From positions 25,341-89,340 of the forward strand of contig JAPTJF010000249.1 in assembly GCA_029339195.1 (NCBI GenBank): a stretch of 64,000 nucleotides of DNA, given 5' to 3'. Source of the stretch: Micractinium sp. NFX-FRZ (Eukaryota > Chlorophyta > Trebouxiophyceae > Chlorellales > Chlorellaceae). The position numbers and the translations under genes are program-made. The notes below the pieces were generated by a model that saw nothing but the letters and a program-made list of their open reading frames with translations, was not told the DNA's origin and ran no database searches. Numbering within the stretch: the first letter of the stretch is position 1; every line of letters starts with the position of its first letter. Of this stretch, positions 11,622 to 22,924 are shown piece by piece.

Positions 11622-14600
11622 CTAGTAGGACGAGGAGTGCACGAGCTTGAACTCATCGTCCTCCATCACGCGCACCTCCTGCAGGCACAACGACAGAGGC
11701 ACAGGCTTGAGCAAACCGCGGCCGCGAGTAACGCGGGCATGGGACAGGAAGGACTCCAGCAGGAGACACCGGAAGCAAAGGGCAGCGTGCGTGTGAGCCA
11801 AGCATGCTGGGGCAGCACGAACACGAGCGAGGCAAGGGGACGGCATGCCCATCAGACGCATGCCCATTATCAGCCAGCACTGCCAGGCTTGCTCCCAGTA
11901 ACTAGCACCCCTCAACACATACCTTGCAGCCGGGAATGTGCTGCTGGAAGGGGCGCAGCAGCTCCGCTCCGCGCTCCCGCTGCTCCCGCGACAGCGGCAC
12001 GTACGGCAGCCGGAAGATCGGTCGGATGAGGCCGCACATCGCCAGCGCGGTGTTGCTGCAGCGCAAGCAAAACAAGGAGGCGAGGCGGATGAGCCGAGCA
12101 ACAACACAAGCAGACGAGTCCAATGAGGCCGCACATGGCGTGCACAGTGTTGCTGAGGGACAAGGGCCAACACGCATGTATGTATGTCGGCCTCACGCTG
12201 CATGGGCTACAAAACGTGGCCCTCGTCGCCCACCAAGGTCATGGCAGCACCGCAGCCACCCTGTGCCCGAGGCAAGCACACAAATGCGACAGGCCGGCAT
12301 GCGGCCGGCACAGGCTGCTCACAGGGGGATGGGGTTGGGCTCGCAGAAGAGCCAGGAGATAAGCTCGTTCAGGCTGCCTGCCAGCTCGTCATCTTGCTGC
12401 AGGCAAGCGGAAGGCAGGAACAATTGGGGCACCATCCCGCAGGGCTCCCACAGACCAGGTTCAACCAGTCTGGATGTCCCCGACCTGTGTAGCTTAACAG
12501 ACAGGTAGGCAACAGGCTGTGCTGTGCCCGCAAAGCTAAGCGATTCAGACACGCACAATCGCAACCCAAGCAATACATTGCGAGGTACACAGGATGGTCA
12601 CAGACTGTGTATCCTGCCCAGTGCTTGACTCGTCAAAGCAATCAACTGAACAAACTGCTCACAAGTTTGAAGCTCACCTGCGTCATGAGCTTGGAGAAGA
12701 GGCCGGGGATGACATTGCTGGTGACGCTGATGACGCCCTGCAAGGTTGAAGCATCGAGTTTGGGGGCCGAGGGAAGCAGCAAAGTGAAACAAGAATATGC
12801 GAGCAAGGTGCACGATGTTGATGACAGGCTGCTGGCCAGGGTGCACGGCACACGATGCAGGCACAGTGCAGGCCAAGGGGTGTGCCATCCAGGCGTGCCT
12901 GGCTTGGCACACCCTTGGCGACATACGGAGTGCACGCTTGGGCCGGCGTTACGGACAGCGCAAGCAAGCCCCAGGGGGATGCTCCCAAGCCTAATTGGGC
13001 AAGCTCGGCTTGCGAGTCACGTTCCCAGTTGAGTTGCAGCAGTCAATTGTCAAGGGAGAGCCCACCAGCGGGGAAACTAGAGATCGCTGTCGTTTGCACA
13101 CCTGTGAGTTGTGCTGATGCCGCCCTGCGTGTGCCTCGTCGTCGTTGCCGCTCCAGCACAGCACGCCCTTCTGGTGATAGCTCTCGATCCGCGGGTTGCC
13201 TGGCGCAAGGGAAGGGGTGTCGGAAAGCTTGTTCAGGTTGGCTGGGGCACTACACCCCGAATCGGCCGCTCCGTGCATTGACGGCTGCAGCAACAGCTAC
13301 AAAGAGTGTGTCTTCACCCCGATGCGTGGCTGGTGAGGAGCCCTCACCGGTGCACTCCTTCACGCCCAGGAAGTTCTCATGGCCCGCAAAGTTCATGATG
13401 ACGTCATCAGGGATGTCCTGGCCTACACAGCAGGCACAACAAGCAGGCAGGCAGGGCGAGCGCAATCAGGATTGTGGCACATTTAAAAGACACACAATGA
13501 ATTGGCGGTGGCATGAGCAGCTCCGGTGCACAGTCAAAAGAGCTGAATGGAAAACATGTGCACTGACTCCCATGACTGCCTGCTGTGCCCAGGTGGTACT
13601 TGGCATGGGTGCACATGGGCAGAGGTGCACACTGACCTGTCCGGCCGGGCACGTTGTAGATAATGGCCGGCCCCTCGGCAAGCACCGCCCTGCACACAAG
13701 CACACGCCCAGCACAACAGTGAGTGCACAGAGGTTAAGGCACATGTGCAGAAGCCGCTCTGTAGGCAGCAGTCATGCGGGCAGCACTCTGCATTCCACTC
13801 CTGCCTAGGCAGCCCGCTGCTCACTTGAAGTGCTCCTTCAGTCCCGTCATGGAGGTCTTGCCGTAGTACGGGTTGATCTGCAGCGCTGCATCCATGCCCA
13901 CCACAAAGCCCTGCAGAGCGCAATGGGGACCGCATCAAGAACTGTCCTGGCGCAGGCGGGATGCACAGGTGACGCTGCTCAGCAGCAGCTGGGCAGGATG
14001 ATGCAGGCAGGTGAGCCTCACATCACATTTTTTCGGACAGGCTTCGTGTCACCCTCGGCTGTTACCCGGCGGACAGCCCGCCCGCCCCCCGCAAACCCCC
14101 CTTAACCCACAACCCAACCCGTTGCCCCCATGTGGCACAGCCACGGCCCTCGCTGCGCACCTGCTCCGTTGCGTGCAACGCCTCTCGCGTGCTGTTGCTG
14201 CCGGTGTTTCCAATCACCTTGATCTGCCGCCCAAACTGGTTCACTGTGGCGCCGGGCATGGGAGAGAGAAGAGGCAGTGAGAAGACAGGTGAGGAAAGCA
14301 AGGCGAAGTAAGCCCCGGAGGGAGACGGGAGCATCAGTAAACCCAGCAGAATGGGTACCATGTGCGTGGCCTGGCTGGCGATGCCAGGCTTGCAGGCAAC
14401 CCCTCCTTGCCGGCGAGGCGTGGGGCAGCAGCTGGAAGCGGACCCCGCACCTGTGTGTGCAATGAGCATGATGTGCTCGTCCCAAGACATCAGCTGCCCC
14501 TCGCCCGTGGTGCCGCCCACAATCAGGCCCTCCACTCCATTCTGCAAGGGAGAGGAGGGAGCGGGCATGCGGCGATGGGTGCAAGAGTACCCGGAATCGG

Positions 14601-15412
14601 GCCTCAGACGCCAACCCAAAAGCGACCCCCATCCTGCTGCCGCAGAACCTCGATGCCCGTGCCTCCTGCAGATGTGCCGTCAGGAGCTCTTCTGGGCCTA
14701 TAACCAGCTGGGTTGCCCCTTGCGCCCTTGCCCTTGCCACAATATAAACTGAGCCCAACAGACCAAGCCATACCAAGCCATACCACGCCATACCACGCCA
14801 TACCAAGCCATTCAACGGACTCCACTATCGCTAGAACTAAACGGGTGACTGATTAAGCAGTTGAATAGTAAACCCCTTGCATACCTGAATTTGGTGCTCC
14901 ACCAATGCATCGTACGCTTCCAAATCAAACTTGCCGTTGGGCAGGTAGGGCGTCTTGATGGCTGCACAAGTGGCGTGTTGGAAGCAGGCAGTTGTCGCGT
15001 CCAGAGGTTAACATTGCCAGTAAGCAGGCAGGGCACCCTCGTGGCTGCAGGCACTTTCATATCAAAGCAAGCATCTTGTAATTGGTTGTTGCAAGAGGGC
15101 GGGCAGTGGGACCCAACCCGAGTGTCGCTTCAAACGCAGCTTCATGTGGAATCGGCGACGCAGCCAAGCGGAGCACAGCGCAGCGTGGGGAGGGGGAGCG
15201 CAGGCCGTGCCGAATGCAGAGCACTTGCCAGTGATGAGGCGCAGCTTCTTCATTGCGGCCGTAGCGCCCTCCGCAGAGGCAGCAGGGCCGCCTGCAAGCG
15301 GAGTGAGCACGGCGACGGGCGCCGCCGCCCGCCGAGGCATGCGTTGCTGCCGCCGGCTCGACGCCGCCCAGGCTGGGCTGCACCTGCACTGGACGCTGGT
15401 GCTGACCGCCAT
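11622..15412 (-). CDS. DAPA: 4-hydroxy-tetrahydrodipicolinate synthase (DHDPS), plastid lysine pathway
   Basis: It condenses pyruvate with aspartate semialdehyde in the first committed step of plastid lysine synthesis. Start ATG is 15412-15410 (Arg/Ala/Ser transit peptide), stop 11624-11622. The plant-type sequence can be followed almost without gaps: [92 protein letters not shown] (catalytic Tyr), GVKECTG (Schiff-base Lys), [40 protein letters not shown], and [20 protein letters not shown]. The tail VMEDDEF is like the plant VLDDDDF. Eleven or so short exons are used. The intron after LIT uses a GC donor (ACTG|gcaagt), required to keep the conserved frame. Whether it is lysine-sensitive cannot be read by eye. 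Confidence 0.93.
12121..12162 (-). repeat. Exon-edge echo in DAPA intron
   Basis: The segment resembles the 5' edge of the exon encoding [10 protein letters not shown] (about 12026-12067). On the plus strand both read atgaggccgcacat, then after a diverged stretch gtgttgctg and a caag. It lies upstream of the exon with respect to the minus-strand gene, as a duplicated acceptor-side edge would. Confidence 0.65.
14761..14812. repeat. 10-bp tandem repeat in DAPA intron
   Basis: About five copies of a 10-mer, taccaagcca or taccacgcca, form a minisatellite inside an intron of DAPA. Confidence 0.85.
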
Positions 15413-15932
15413 TCTGGATTCGGAAAACCTAAAACAGGCGTACAGAGCTACCGATGAAGGCTGCGGGCCAGTGGTGGTGCGGCGGCCAAGAAGGTGATGC
15501 TCGGCACAGGCTCTTGGGGTAGCGCGCCAGCCGCTGGAAGAGAGGATTTGGTGGTTGCTGCCGATGTCGCTCGACCGGGTTTGAGCGCTGCCCACCCCAA
15601 GCCGGGTTTCTTCCGCTCATGAACGGAAAGAGCAGCCACCTCCTTTACTGCTTAGACATCCTTCTTTGCCGGCGTAAGTGTCCCTTCACCCCGCACAGAC
15701 TGCACCAGGCGCATCCTGCCCTGCCTGCCGACAGACCGGAGCGCGGGTTGCAGTCCCCAGCCCTCCTTTTGCTACGCTCCTCGACTGCGTCAACCGCCTA
15801 AGCAAGTTCTGGGCGAGAGCGCCGGCACGGGCGGCACGAGCGGGGAGCCGTGCAGCAGCGGCAGCTGCGGTGCCTACGGGCCAAGAGTTGCAGGCGCCAC
15901 CAGAACCAAGAGTTGCAGGCGCCACCAGAACC
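15413..15932. promoter_or_regulatory. Divergent promoter region, DAPA / Gln-rich gene
   Basis: The 520 nt between the two start codons must hold both promoters and 5' leaders. It contains a perfect duplication of ccagaaccaagagttgcagg-type sequence just before the plus-strand ATG (about 15878-15930). No TATA box or known element was identified. Confidence 0.45.
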
Positions 15933-18393
15933 ATGAACCCCCACCAGCAGCACGACTCGGGGGAATGGGCTGAGCTCGTCCAGAACTGGGGCTCAGGTGG
16001 GCCTCCTTTCCCTGTTGCTTGCACGGGTAAAGGCTCCGCTCTGGTGTCCCGTCCCGCCCTGTCACCGAGCCGCCCCCCGCCCCCCCCCCCCGTGCCCCCC
16101 TGCCTGCCTGGCACAGGGCACATGGACGCCATAGGGTCGCCGCTGCAGAACCTTACGGCAGATGGAGCCATGCTGTCCGAGCTGCTGCACACACTTGGGT
16201 GAGCGTTGCCCTCTGCTGCTAAAGGTGCCCAGCTGCTTTCAGTGGATCGACCCATCAACTTTTGCTGGGGCAGCTCAGTTTCGCCGACTCATCGCGCTTC
16301 CTCTGGGTGGGCTGACGCTTGCATGTACATGTTATGCATGAGCCTTGAAAGTCAACCCTCTGCAGCAGGAGCAGCAGCGGCGGCAGCATCCCTGCACCTG
16401 TTGAAAATCTGGGCTTGGCTTGTGTGCCTGCAGGGCCCCAGAGGAGAACAGTTTCAGCCTTGAACCGTTGCAGAATGGCAGCCAGGCACTGCAGCCAGGT
16501 GCATCGATGGCAGCAGACGCGACAGCTGGCGTAACACCTGTTGTTATGCAGCACGCGCTTCCACATCCAACCAGCCAGCAGCCGCTGCTGCAGCAGCAGC
16601 AGCAGCACATGCAGTCGTTGCAGCCGATGCGACCGCAGCAACAGGCATTGCAGCCGATGCAAGCGCAGCTGCCGCAGCAGCAGCAGCAGCAGTCAATGCA
16701 GCCGCAGCAGCCGCCGCAGCAGCAGCACCCTCAACAGCAGCACGCTCTGGCTACGCCGCTGCCGGCAAGCAGAGCCATGCAGCTGCTGCCAATGCAGAGT
16801 GTGATGCATACGTCAGCACAGCAGCAGCATCAAGCACGCGTGCAGCAACAGCAGCAGCAGCAGCAGCAGCACACGGCAGCACTTGTGCACCACCAGCAGG
16901 CAGTGGCAGTGGCCGCTGAACAGCAACGGTCCCTTCAGGTGCAGGCGCCTCGTTTGGCGTCTGTGCCCGTTTACAACTCCAGTCAGCAGCAGGGGGTGGC
17001 AGCACTGCCGTTGCAGCAGGCACAGCCATCAGTGCCCAGCATGGTTTCCGTGCCTGGCATGCCCCAGCAGCACCAGCAGCAGGTGCAGCAGCTGCAAAGC
17101 CTCCAGCAGCTTCAGCAGCACTTCCAGCAGCAGCAGCAGCACCAGCAGCAGCAAAGTTTGCAGCAGCACCAGCAGCAGCAGATGCAAAGGCTGCTGCACC
17201 AACAGCAGCAGCAGATGCAGGCACCCGCCGCGCCACCCCAAGTCCTGCAGCTGCAGCCGCCTCCCCAGAGTGTCATGCTGCTTTCAGCCGGCTCCAAAGG
17301 CTTGCCTTCCCCTCTTGCTTCTGCACATGCACACACCCCGCCTACCTCCTCCAGCCCTGCAAGCACCGCTGCTGCTGCTGCGCTTGTGGCTGCACAGCAG
17401 CTGAACGGCCACAGGCAGATGCAGGCGCCGGCTGTCGCCACTCCTGCCCCACCCCACGTCATCCAGCAGCAGGCGCAGCAGCAGGCGCAGCAGCAGGCGG
17501 CGCAGCAGCAGCAAGCAGCGCAGCAGCTCTTTGGCTCGCCGCCAACTCAGCACGTGCTGGATGGACCCGGGCAGCAGTCTGCCAGGCTGCTCACAGACAT
17601 TGCCACCACGCAGCAGCTGGTGGCAGTGGCTGCTGAACAGCAGCGGTCCCTTCTGGCGGCGGCAGCGCAGGGCAGCGGCAACCTGGGCAGCGACCCGGCA
17701 GCGGCAGCGGTAGCGTCCCTGGGTCCTGTGCAGAGCACGGCTGCACAGCCCATTCTGGGGGCGGCCGCAGGTGTGCTGCACGTGCCGCAGATTGCGGCGC
17801 CCGCGGCATCGGCGGCCAGCAGCATGCCCCCGGCCCGGCCTGCTCAGCCGCCTCTTCCTGTGCTGGTCGCCGCGCAGCCCAATCACACGCAGCCCGCTGC
17901 TCCTGCCCCTGCTGTGCACTTTGACGTGGCTGCCAGCCCACCAGACGGCGGCCTGCCGCAGCGGCCGTCGCACAAGCGGGAGCGCAGCTACCGGTCAGCC
18001 AACCCAGCCACTGCCGACCCCAGCACCGCGCCCACAGACAAGCAGGCGCGCGAGCAGGCGGCAGTCGAGGAGGATCAGGCTCTACTGCACATGCTTGGTG
18101 AGGACTGCTGCAGTCGCCCCCGCTGTGGTGCTTACACGTCCGGCTGCCCCTCTATCAGGCACCGTTTTGTGCCCTTGAAGCGAGAAGCTGCGTGCCAGGG
18201 CGGGGTGCTCTAGCCTCACGCTCTCGCAACCTTGTGTCTTCCCTCCGCTGCAGAGGAGCCCGCCCATCCGGGACACCACGGCGGCCTGAGCTTTCTGGAG
18301 CTGCTGCAAGGCTCAGACAGCCAGGCCGGAGCTGGCCAGACGGAGCGCCCAGCCGCACCGGCCGCCACTGCCGAGTCATCCAGCCCCATGTGA
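15933..18393 (+). CDS. Gln-rich low-complexity protein, possible transcriptional co-regulator
   Basis: No known domain was recognised. Four exons splice cleanly: 15933-15996, 16117-16198, 16434-18097 and 18254-18393, with phases that fit and stop TGA 18391-18393. The start was chosen because it is the first ATG in a frame that joins exon 2. The N-terminus DSGEWAELVQNWGSG then LLHTLGAPEENSFSLEPLQN is not low-complexity. Residues from about 75 to 420 are dominated by Q runs with H, M, P and V; a later part is Ala-rich. A basic patch SHKRERSYRS is followed by an acidic helix EDQALLHMLEEP and GLSFLELLQGSD near the C-terminus. Such composition is typical of activators, co-regulators or condensate-forming proteins, but this is inference. 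A TGTAA motif lies 50 nt after the stop. Confidence 0.75.
16079..16100. repeat. C-run in first intron of the Gln-rich gene
   Basis: A run of about twelve C, followed by CCCCCC, gives an unusually long pyrimidine tract ahead of the acceptor at 16116. Confidence 0.7.
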
Positions 18394-18442
18394 GGGGCTC
18401 TTCCCTTTATTCTCTGTGTCAGCCCTTCCATTTTGGCCCTAG

Positions 18443-18447
18443 TGTAA
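18443..18447 (+). terminator. TGTAA polyadenylation motif
   Basis: TGTAA lies about 50 nt after the stop of the Gln-rich gene. TGTAA is the usual green-algal poly(A) signal. The remaining sequence to 19286 shows no supported gene and should hold two convergent 3' UTRs. Confidence 0.5.
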
Positions 18448-19286
18448 GGAGCCCTTCTTGAGAGGCCTCGTCCTGGCCCACATGCCAGCCCATGTCTCGC
18501 TTGCCGTCATCTCACTTTCCCATCTGTCGTGTTTCCCACCCCGTTCCTCTGTGCTCAGTTTTTTGCTACATTGCCAACACAGATACGTGACGAATTTACG
18601 GGAGTCCAGCCTCAAGGGTGTCGTGTGGGAATTGCTTGCATCAATCTCTTTGGCAGATGTATTACATGTTCAACTTGCAATTGCTGTCCTTGTGAACCAT
18701 TCACCATGGCGTTTGCACCAAGTCAGGCCACCTGCCAGTCTGCAAACTCATGTTGCTGGCACGTCTGTGGGGCTGGCGCTGGTGGACGTGCGGGGCCGAC
18801 GCCCCCTGCTGCTGGAGGGGGGGATACAGATGCTCAACAGCCAATCATGTGGTGCAGCAGTGTGGAGGGGGAGGGGCGTTCTGGGCGGATGCAGCACATG
18901 TTGTGGGTGGGTAGGGCAGCCGGACAGCCGTGGCGAGGGGGGTTGAGTGGGCGGCGGCGCTGGCCAGCTGGTGCCTGTTGACGCTGCAGCGGCTGCGGTT
19001 AAGAAGGTTGGGCCTGACGTATAGCAGCACCACCTTCCTGCGGGCTCGTGAAAAAATGACGACCGCCACGCCCTGGCGCACGCAATACAGCCGATGCGCC
19101 CAGCTCTCTTGCCCTAGCACCTCCTGCCAACTCATCGTGAGCAGCTGGAGCCCACCCAGGCAGACATCACGACGGAAGAGCTCGGAATACACGTTGTCGC
19201 TGCGTTCTCTGGCGTAAGTTCGTGTAAGTTGCAGCTGGACTTCTGAAGATGGCATCCTCCTGCCACGTCGGCCCGGCTGCACCCAG

Positions 19287-20277
19287 CTAGCGCACGTCTG
19301 CCTGCTCCGACTGCTTCTCCGCTGCCCGCTGCTTCAGGTCTGCAGTAACACCTTGCAGGTTGTGCTGCAGGGTTTGGATGTCCTCTGGCGTCTGGTTTTC
19401 GTCTTGCAGCGCGTCACTAAGGCGCCACGCCAGCACAAACTGCAGGCGCCCGTCGGCCAGGAACTCCGCGTCTGCAATACGGCCTGCGCAACGTAACAGC
19501 AAAGGAACCGGAAGGATATATCAGTTGAGGAGGTGAACACAGTGTGGGGGCTGGCACTACACCCTCAGGCTGAGACCACAGCCGGAGCCGCTCCTGGCGC
19601 CACTCCTGCCACAAACAGGACGGTGGAGGCATTTTTGCCAGCATGGCTGCTTCGGGGGCAGCTAGAAGTCACGCCGCACCGCACCGCGTGCACCGGCAGC
19701 ACCTGCGCGGGCGGCGTCTCTCTCTTGGCGAATGTAGTCTCCTACGATGGCCTCCCGCTCTTCCGACGATGCCGGAACTTGCGGAATGTCCATGAGCGGT
19801 GTGGGGCTTGGCATTTGTTTTAAAAGCTGGAAGCAGAGCACTTGCGCGTAGATTCAGGCGGCGAAGGGAGGAAAAAGAAGAGGTGACACAGCGGGTGACT
19901 TTGGAATTGGGGGAGATGCGCCAGCGGCGGCAAGAAAGCCTGGCCGCCGGACCCTCCCCACCTTGCCACACCGGCCTAGCCTGGGTCCGGCGGGTTAGCG
20001 CCCTGTAGCTTGTACAGCTTCTTGCGTGCATTCCTGAATTTAGTTGTATAGCTGTTTGCATGACTGGCCATCTTGCGCACTGCCGCGGCCACGCCCGGGG
20101 CTGTGACCCCACATTTCGTGCCCGCCGCTGCTGCGGCCCCCGCCACCAGACCAGAATACTGACAATCACAGGGTAGTAGTATACTGTCCACCCCAGCGTG
20201 GTCATGTAGTCCAGCCACACTGTAATTTGCTCCATTTTCCCGGTTCTGGGGGGCTCCATCGTGCCGGTGAGCGCCAT
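19287..20277 (-). CDS. Unknown small membrane-anchored protein
   Basis: I do not recognise this protein. Start ATG would be 20277-20275, giving MALTGTMEPPRTGKMEQITV and a hydrophobic helix LGWTVYYYPVIVSILVWW followed by basic residues. A second frame over 20050-20150 reads AAAVRKMASHANSYTTKFRN then ARKKLYKLQ, which also looks coding, so the first exon is not resolved. Two later exons are convincing: about 19819-19715 (KQMPSPTPLMDIPQVPASSE then EREAIVGDYIRQERDAARA) and about 19483-19287 (RIADAEFLADGRLQFVLAWR then LSDALQDENQTPEDIQTLQH, a Gln/Glu-rich helical tail ending QADVR). These join in phase. The predicted product is about 190 residues: one N-terminal membrane span and a helical soluble tail. 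Confidence 0.45.
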
Positions 20278-21191
20278 CTGCCCATCAGCATCATGGCCTG
20301 TTCTTTACAGGCTGAAGGGGGGCCGACCATCTGTGTGCTAAGCTGGCGGCGCAGCAGCAGCGGCCCTGCAATGTGTGCAAGGCTCAGGCAGCCAGGCTGG
20401 CGCCCTCAGCTGGCTGGACCTCATCCATGCCACTAGCTATATCTCGGCAGGCAGGGAGAGCTCGAAGGCCCCCCAGCAGGCTTTCACTCTACACTCTACA
20501 CGGGCAGTGAGAGCAACCCACATCGCGGACAAGACAGCTGGCTCTGTGCCGTTCAATTGTTGTGGGCCCGACGCTGTGAATACCCAGGCAGCATTGTTGC
20601 TCCGTGCTATTCACCTGCCTGCCTGCCCGCCTGCTTCACCGCCTGCCTGCCGCCTGCCGCCCTCACCTGGGGCATGGGGCAAAGGTTTGTGCTCCCCACT
20701 GCTGCTACTCACCCGCCCTGCCTGCTCCCGCCCTTCCGGCCCCGCAGATAGGCGCCGACATCTGTGACGCAGCCAGGGCGGCAGCCAAGGTCACGCCGCT
20801 GCAGGTGGGTGGGCCGGTGCTGCGGATGGCAGGAGGGCGTGCTGGGGAAGCCCACGAGGCACTGCGCACTGAAATGCCTCGCGCCCTGCAATGCTCTTGC
20901 CCCGCCCTGCCCCACTTGAATGCTCGTGCCCCGCCCACACCCGCCCGCTCCTCCCTGCCTGAGGTTGACTTAACTTGTATGTGTGTGTGTGTGCGTTTTA
21001 ATGGCGGGCACCGCGCAGGCGTAGTCTGGGACCGTCAACCCAGACAACATGCAAGCAGGAGCCTAAACGTGTGATAACAGCAGAGTACATGGGGTTATGA
21101 CGGGCCTGTCATCGAGCAATTCTGACAGGTTGCGAGGGGGAACACGGCAGGAGGTGGCGTTGACGTGAGTGACGGCTGGTCAGCCCCTCTT
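20278..21191. other. No supported gene
   Basis: Only short overlapping open frames are present, rich in Cys/Pro from repeated ctgcctgcc-type sequence near 20610-20660. It probably holds the leader of the 19287-20277 gene and the 3' UTR of the gene ending at 21192. Confidence 0.5.
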
Positions 21192-21620
21192 TCAGCTGAT
21201 TGGCCCCTCTTTCAGTCCCTCATTCAGGCATTCCACCAGCTGCTTCCTTCTCTGCGCTGTGAGCGCACGGGCCGCTACCGCTGCTGGCACAGCCGGCTGC
21301 CAATCACCGCCCGCTGCTGCCGCCGCCTCACGCAGTCCCGCCATCCCACCAAACTGCTCTACTGCCTCCTGCAGTAGCCGCTGCCCATACGTGTTGCCAC
21401 TGCAGTAGCCGCTGGCCAGGGCGCGCCCTGCCGGCAGAGCATGCGGGCTTGCTTGTGCTGCCGCTGTATCCTCACCCTGCTGCACCGACATCATGGCTGC
21501 TGCGCTTGCCTCGGGCTGCTGGCCTGCTGCTGCTGCTGCTGCGCTGCCGCCACCTGGCAGCGGCAGCACCTCTTGCAGCAGTGCGTTGCGCCAATGGTAG
21601 CGTGCTAGTGCATCAGACGC
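21192..21620 (-). CDS. Unknown protein, C-terminal exon only
   Basis: A clean acceptor (tgccctgcag) precedes an open 143-codon exon starting ASDALARYHWRNALLQEV and ending in a stop at 21194-21192. The ends look like real helical protein: YGQRLLQEAVEQFGGMAGL and QRRKQLVECLNEGLKEG. The middle is Ala/Gln low complexity. No upstream exon could be joined with confidence between 21621 and 22350. Family unknown. Confidence 0.4.
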   Translation of the reverse strand, partial: ASDALARYHWRNALLQEVLPLPGGGSAAAAAAGQQPEASAAAMMSVQQGEDTAAAQASPHALPAGRALASGYCSGNTYGQRLLQEAVEQFGGMAGLREAAAAAGGDWQPAVPAAVAARALTAQRRKQLVECLNEGLKEGPIS

Positions 21621-22924
21621 CTGCAGGGCATAGGGAACACAGCAGGCAGACGGAGCATGGGTTCACGGCAGGGTGAGCACACAATGGGCGGGTGCGGTGG
21701 CCGGGCAGATAACATGCTAAGAAAACGCTAACCCACTGATGCACAGCTCAGCAGCCGCAACTCTGCCCTGTTTCAGCTGCCCCTGCTGCCCTGCCACGGG
21801 TCGTACGGCCCATCGTCAACTCCATCCCTCGGCTTGCCTGGCGAAGGCAGACGGATGCATTATGCCGTGCCACACCGCATCGCCTCAAGGCCGCCTCAGC
21901 ATCCTGGTTTCGAACCAGCTGCTGCTGCTGCTGTTGCTGTGCAGGCATTTCCAGGGTGAAAGGTGGGCCAGGCGAGCGGAGGAGTGTGCAGGTGTGGCCG
22001 TCTCTGCCGCGACAACGGGCGACAACGGCAGCGGCTGGCTAGGCGGGCCGGCCGGACGTCCAGCTGAGCGACGCACTCGCACGTACCAACAGGGCAGGGA
22101 GAGTAGTCTATGCACAAACAGGGAAGCAGCCGCGCAGCACAAAGCAAGGCCGGGAGGCCCTTTCGCTCAGTGTTTGCCGTGCTGGGTCGTCGGGTTCGAA
22201 GCCACGCGAGTGGCGGCATGAAACAACCTTGTGCACGGGGGTTGCAGGAGAGTTGTTGGTCCTGCCGCCAACACACACCACGTCAGCATGCAGAAAGGCG
22301 GCCATGCTGGGCAAGTGGCTTGAGCGCCGGTGGCTTAAGCCCCTATACAACGAACCTGCAAATGTTCAAAGATGAAGATTCAGTGCAGTTTCAGTGAAGT
22401 ATGACAGGCTTGGCATCGAGCAAAGTTGACAACGGAGCCCAGGCTGAACGAGCACATCGGCTGTGGTTGGATGTCGGTAGAGCTGTTGGCGGCTGCCCTC
22501 CATGCGGGCGCAGAAAGCTGACTGGCAGCACCCACCAAGGGGATGATGATCATGGGTGTAGGGAGGGATGCTGCCCTGCTTGCAAAGTGGACTTCTTGTC
22601 GCAGCACCCACCTCCGGGCTCACTGGCAGCGCCCATCAACGAGACAACTGCAGATTCACATGTGCTACCCTCGCCCTTGGCATAAAGATTCAGTAGGTTC
22701 CGCTTACAGGAACCACACAAGATTACAGAACAGAGACCAGTAATATCAAGCTTCACATCGGGAGTTCTGAGCAGGGCACGTTGGAAAGAGAGGCCAGGGA
22801 ATGCAGATCGCTGCTGGACTGGAGCGGGGGAAAGACAGTGATAAGTCGCAGTAGTGCAGGCAATGCTTCAGTGTACAGGGGTAAGGTCATTCTTTATCAG
22901 CTCTCATACAGGTCACACAGCCTC
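21621..22924. other. No firmly supported gene
   Basis: It should contain the missing upstream exons of the 21192-21620 gene and the 3' UTR of the hydrolase. Candidate TTACA motifs (TGTAA on the minus strand) lie near 22705 and 22722. A Gln-run open frame at 21748-21948 on the minus strand has no other support. Confidence 0.4.

Noticed and set aside
16255..17973. Several long minus-strand frames opposite the Gln-rich gene
   Set aside because: They are CAG/CTG shadows (poly-Leu, poly-Cys, poly-Ala) of the real plus-strand exon.
18845..19282. Minus-strand open frame of 145 codons, directly after the stop of the 19287-20277 gene
   Set aside because: Its composition looks protein-like (TYARERSDNVYSELFRRDV), but there is no acceptor joining it, no recognisable homology, and the upstream stop is in the transcript. 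Left out as probable 3' UTR.
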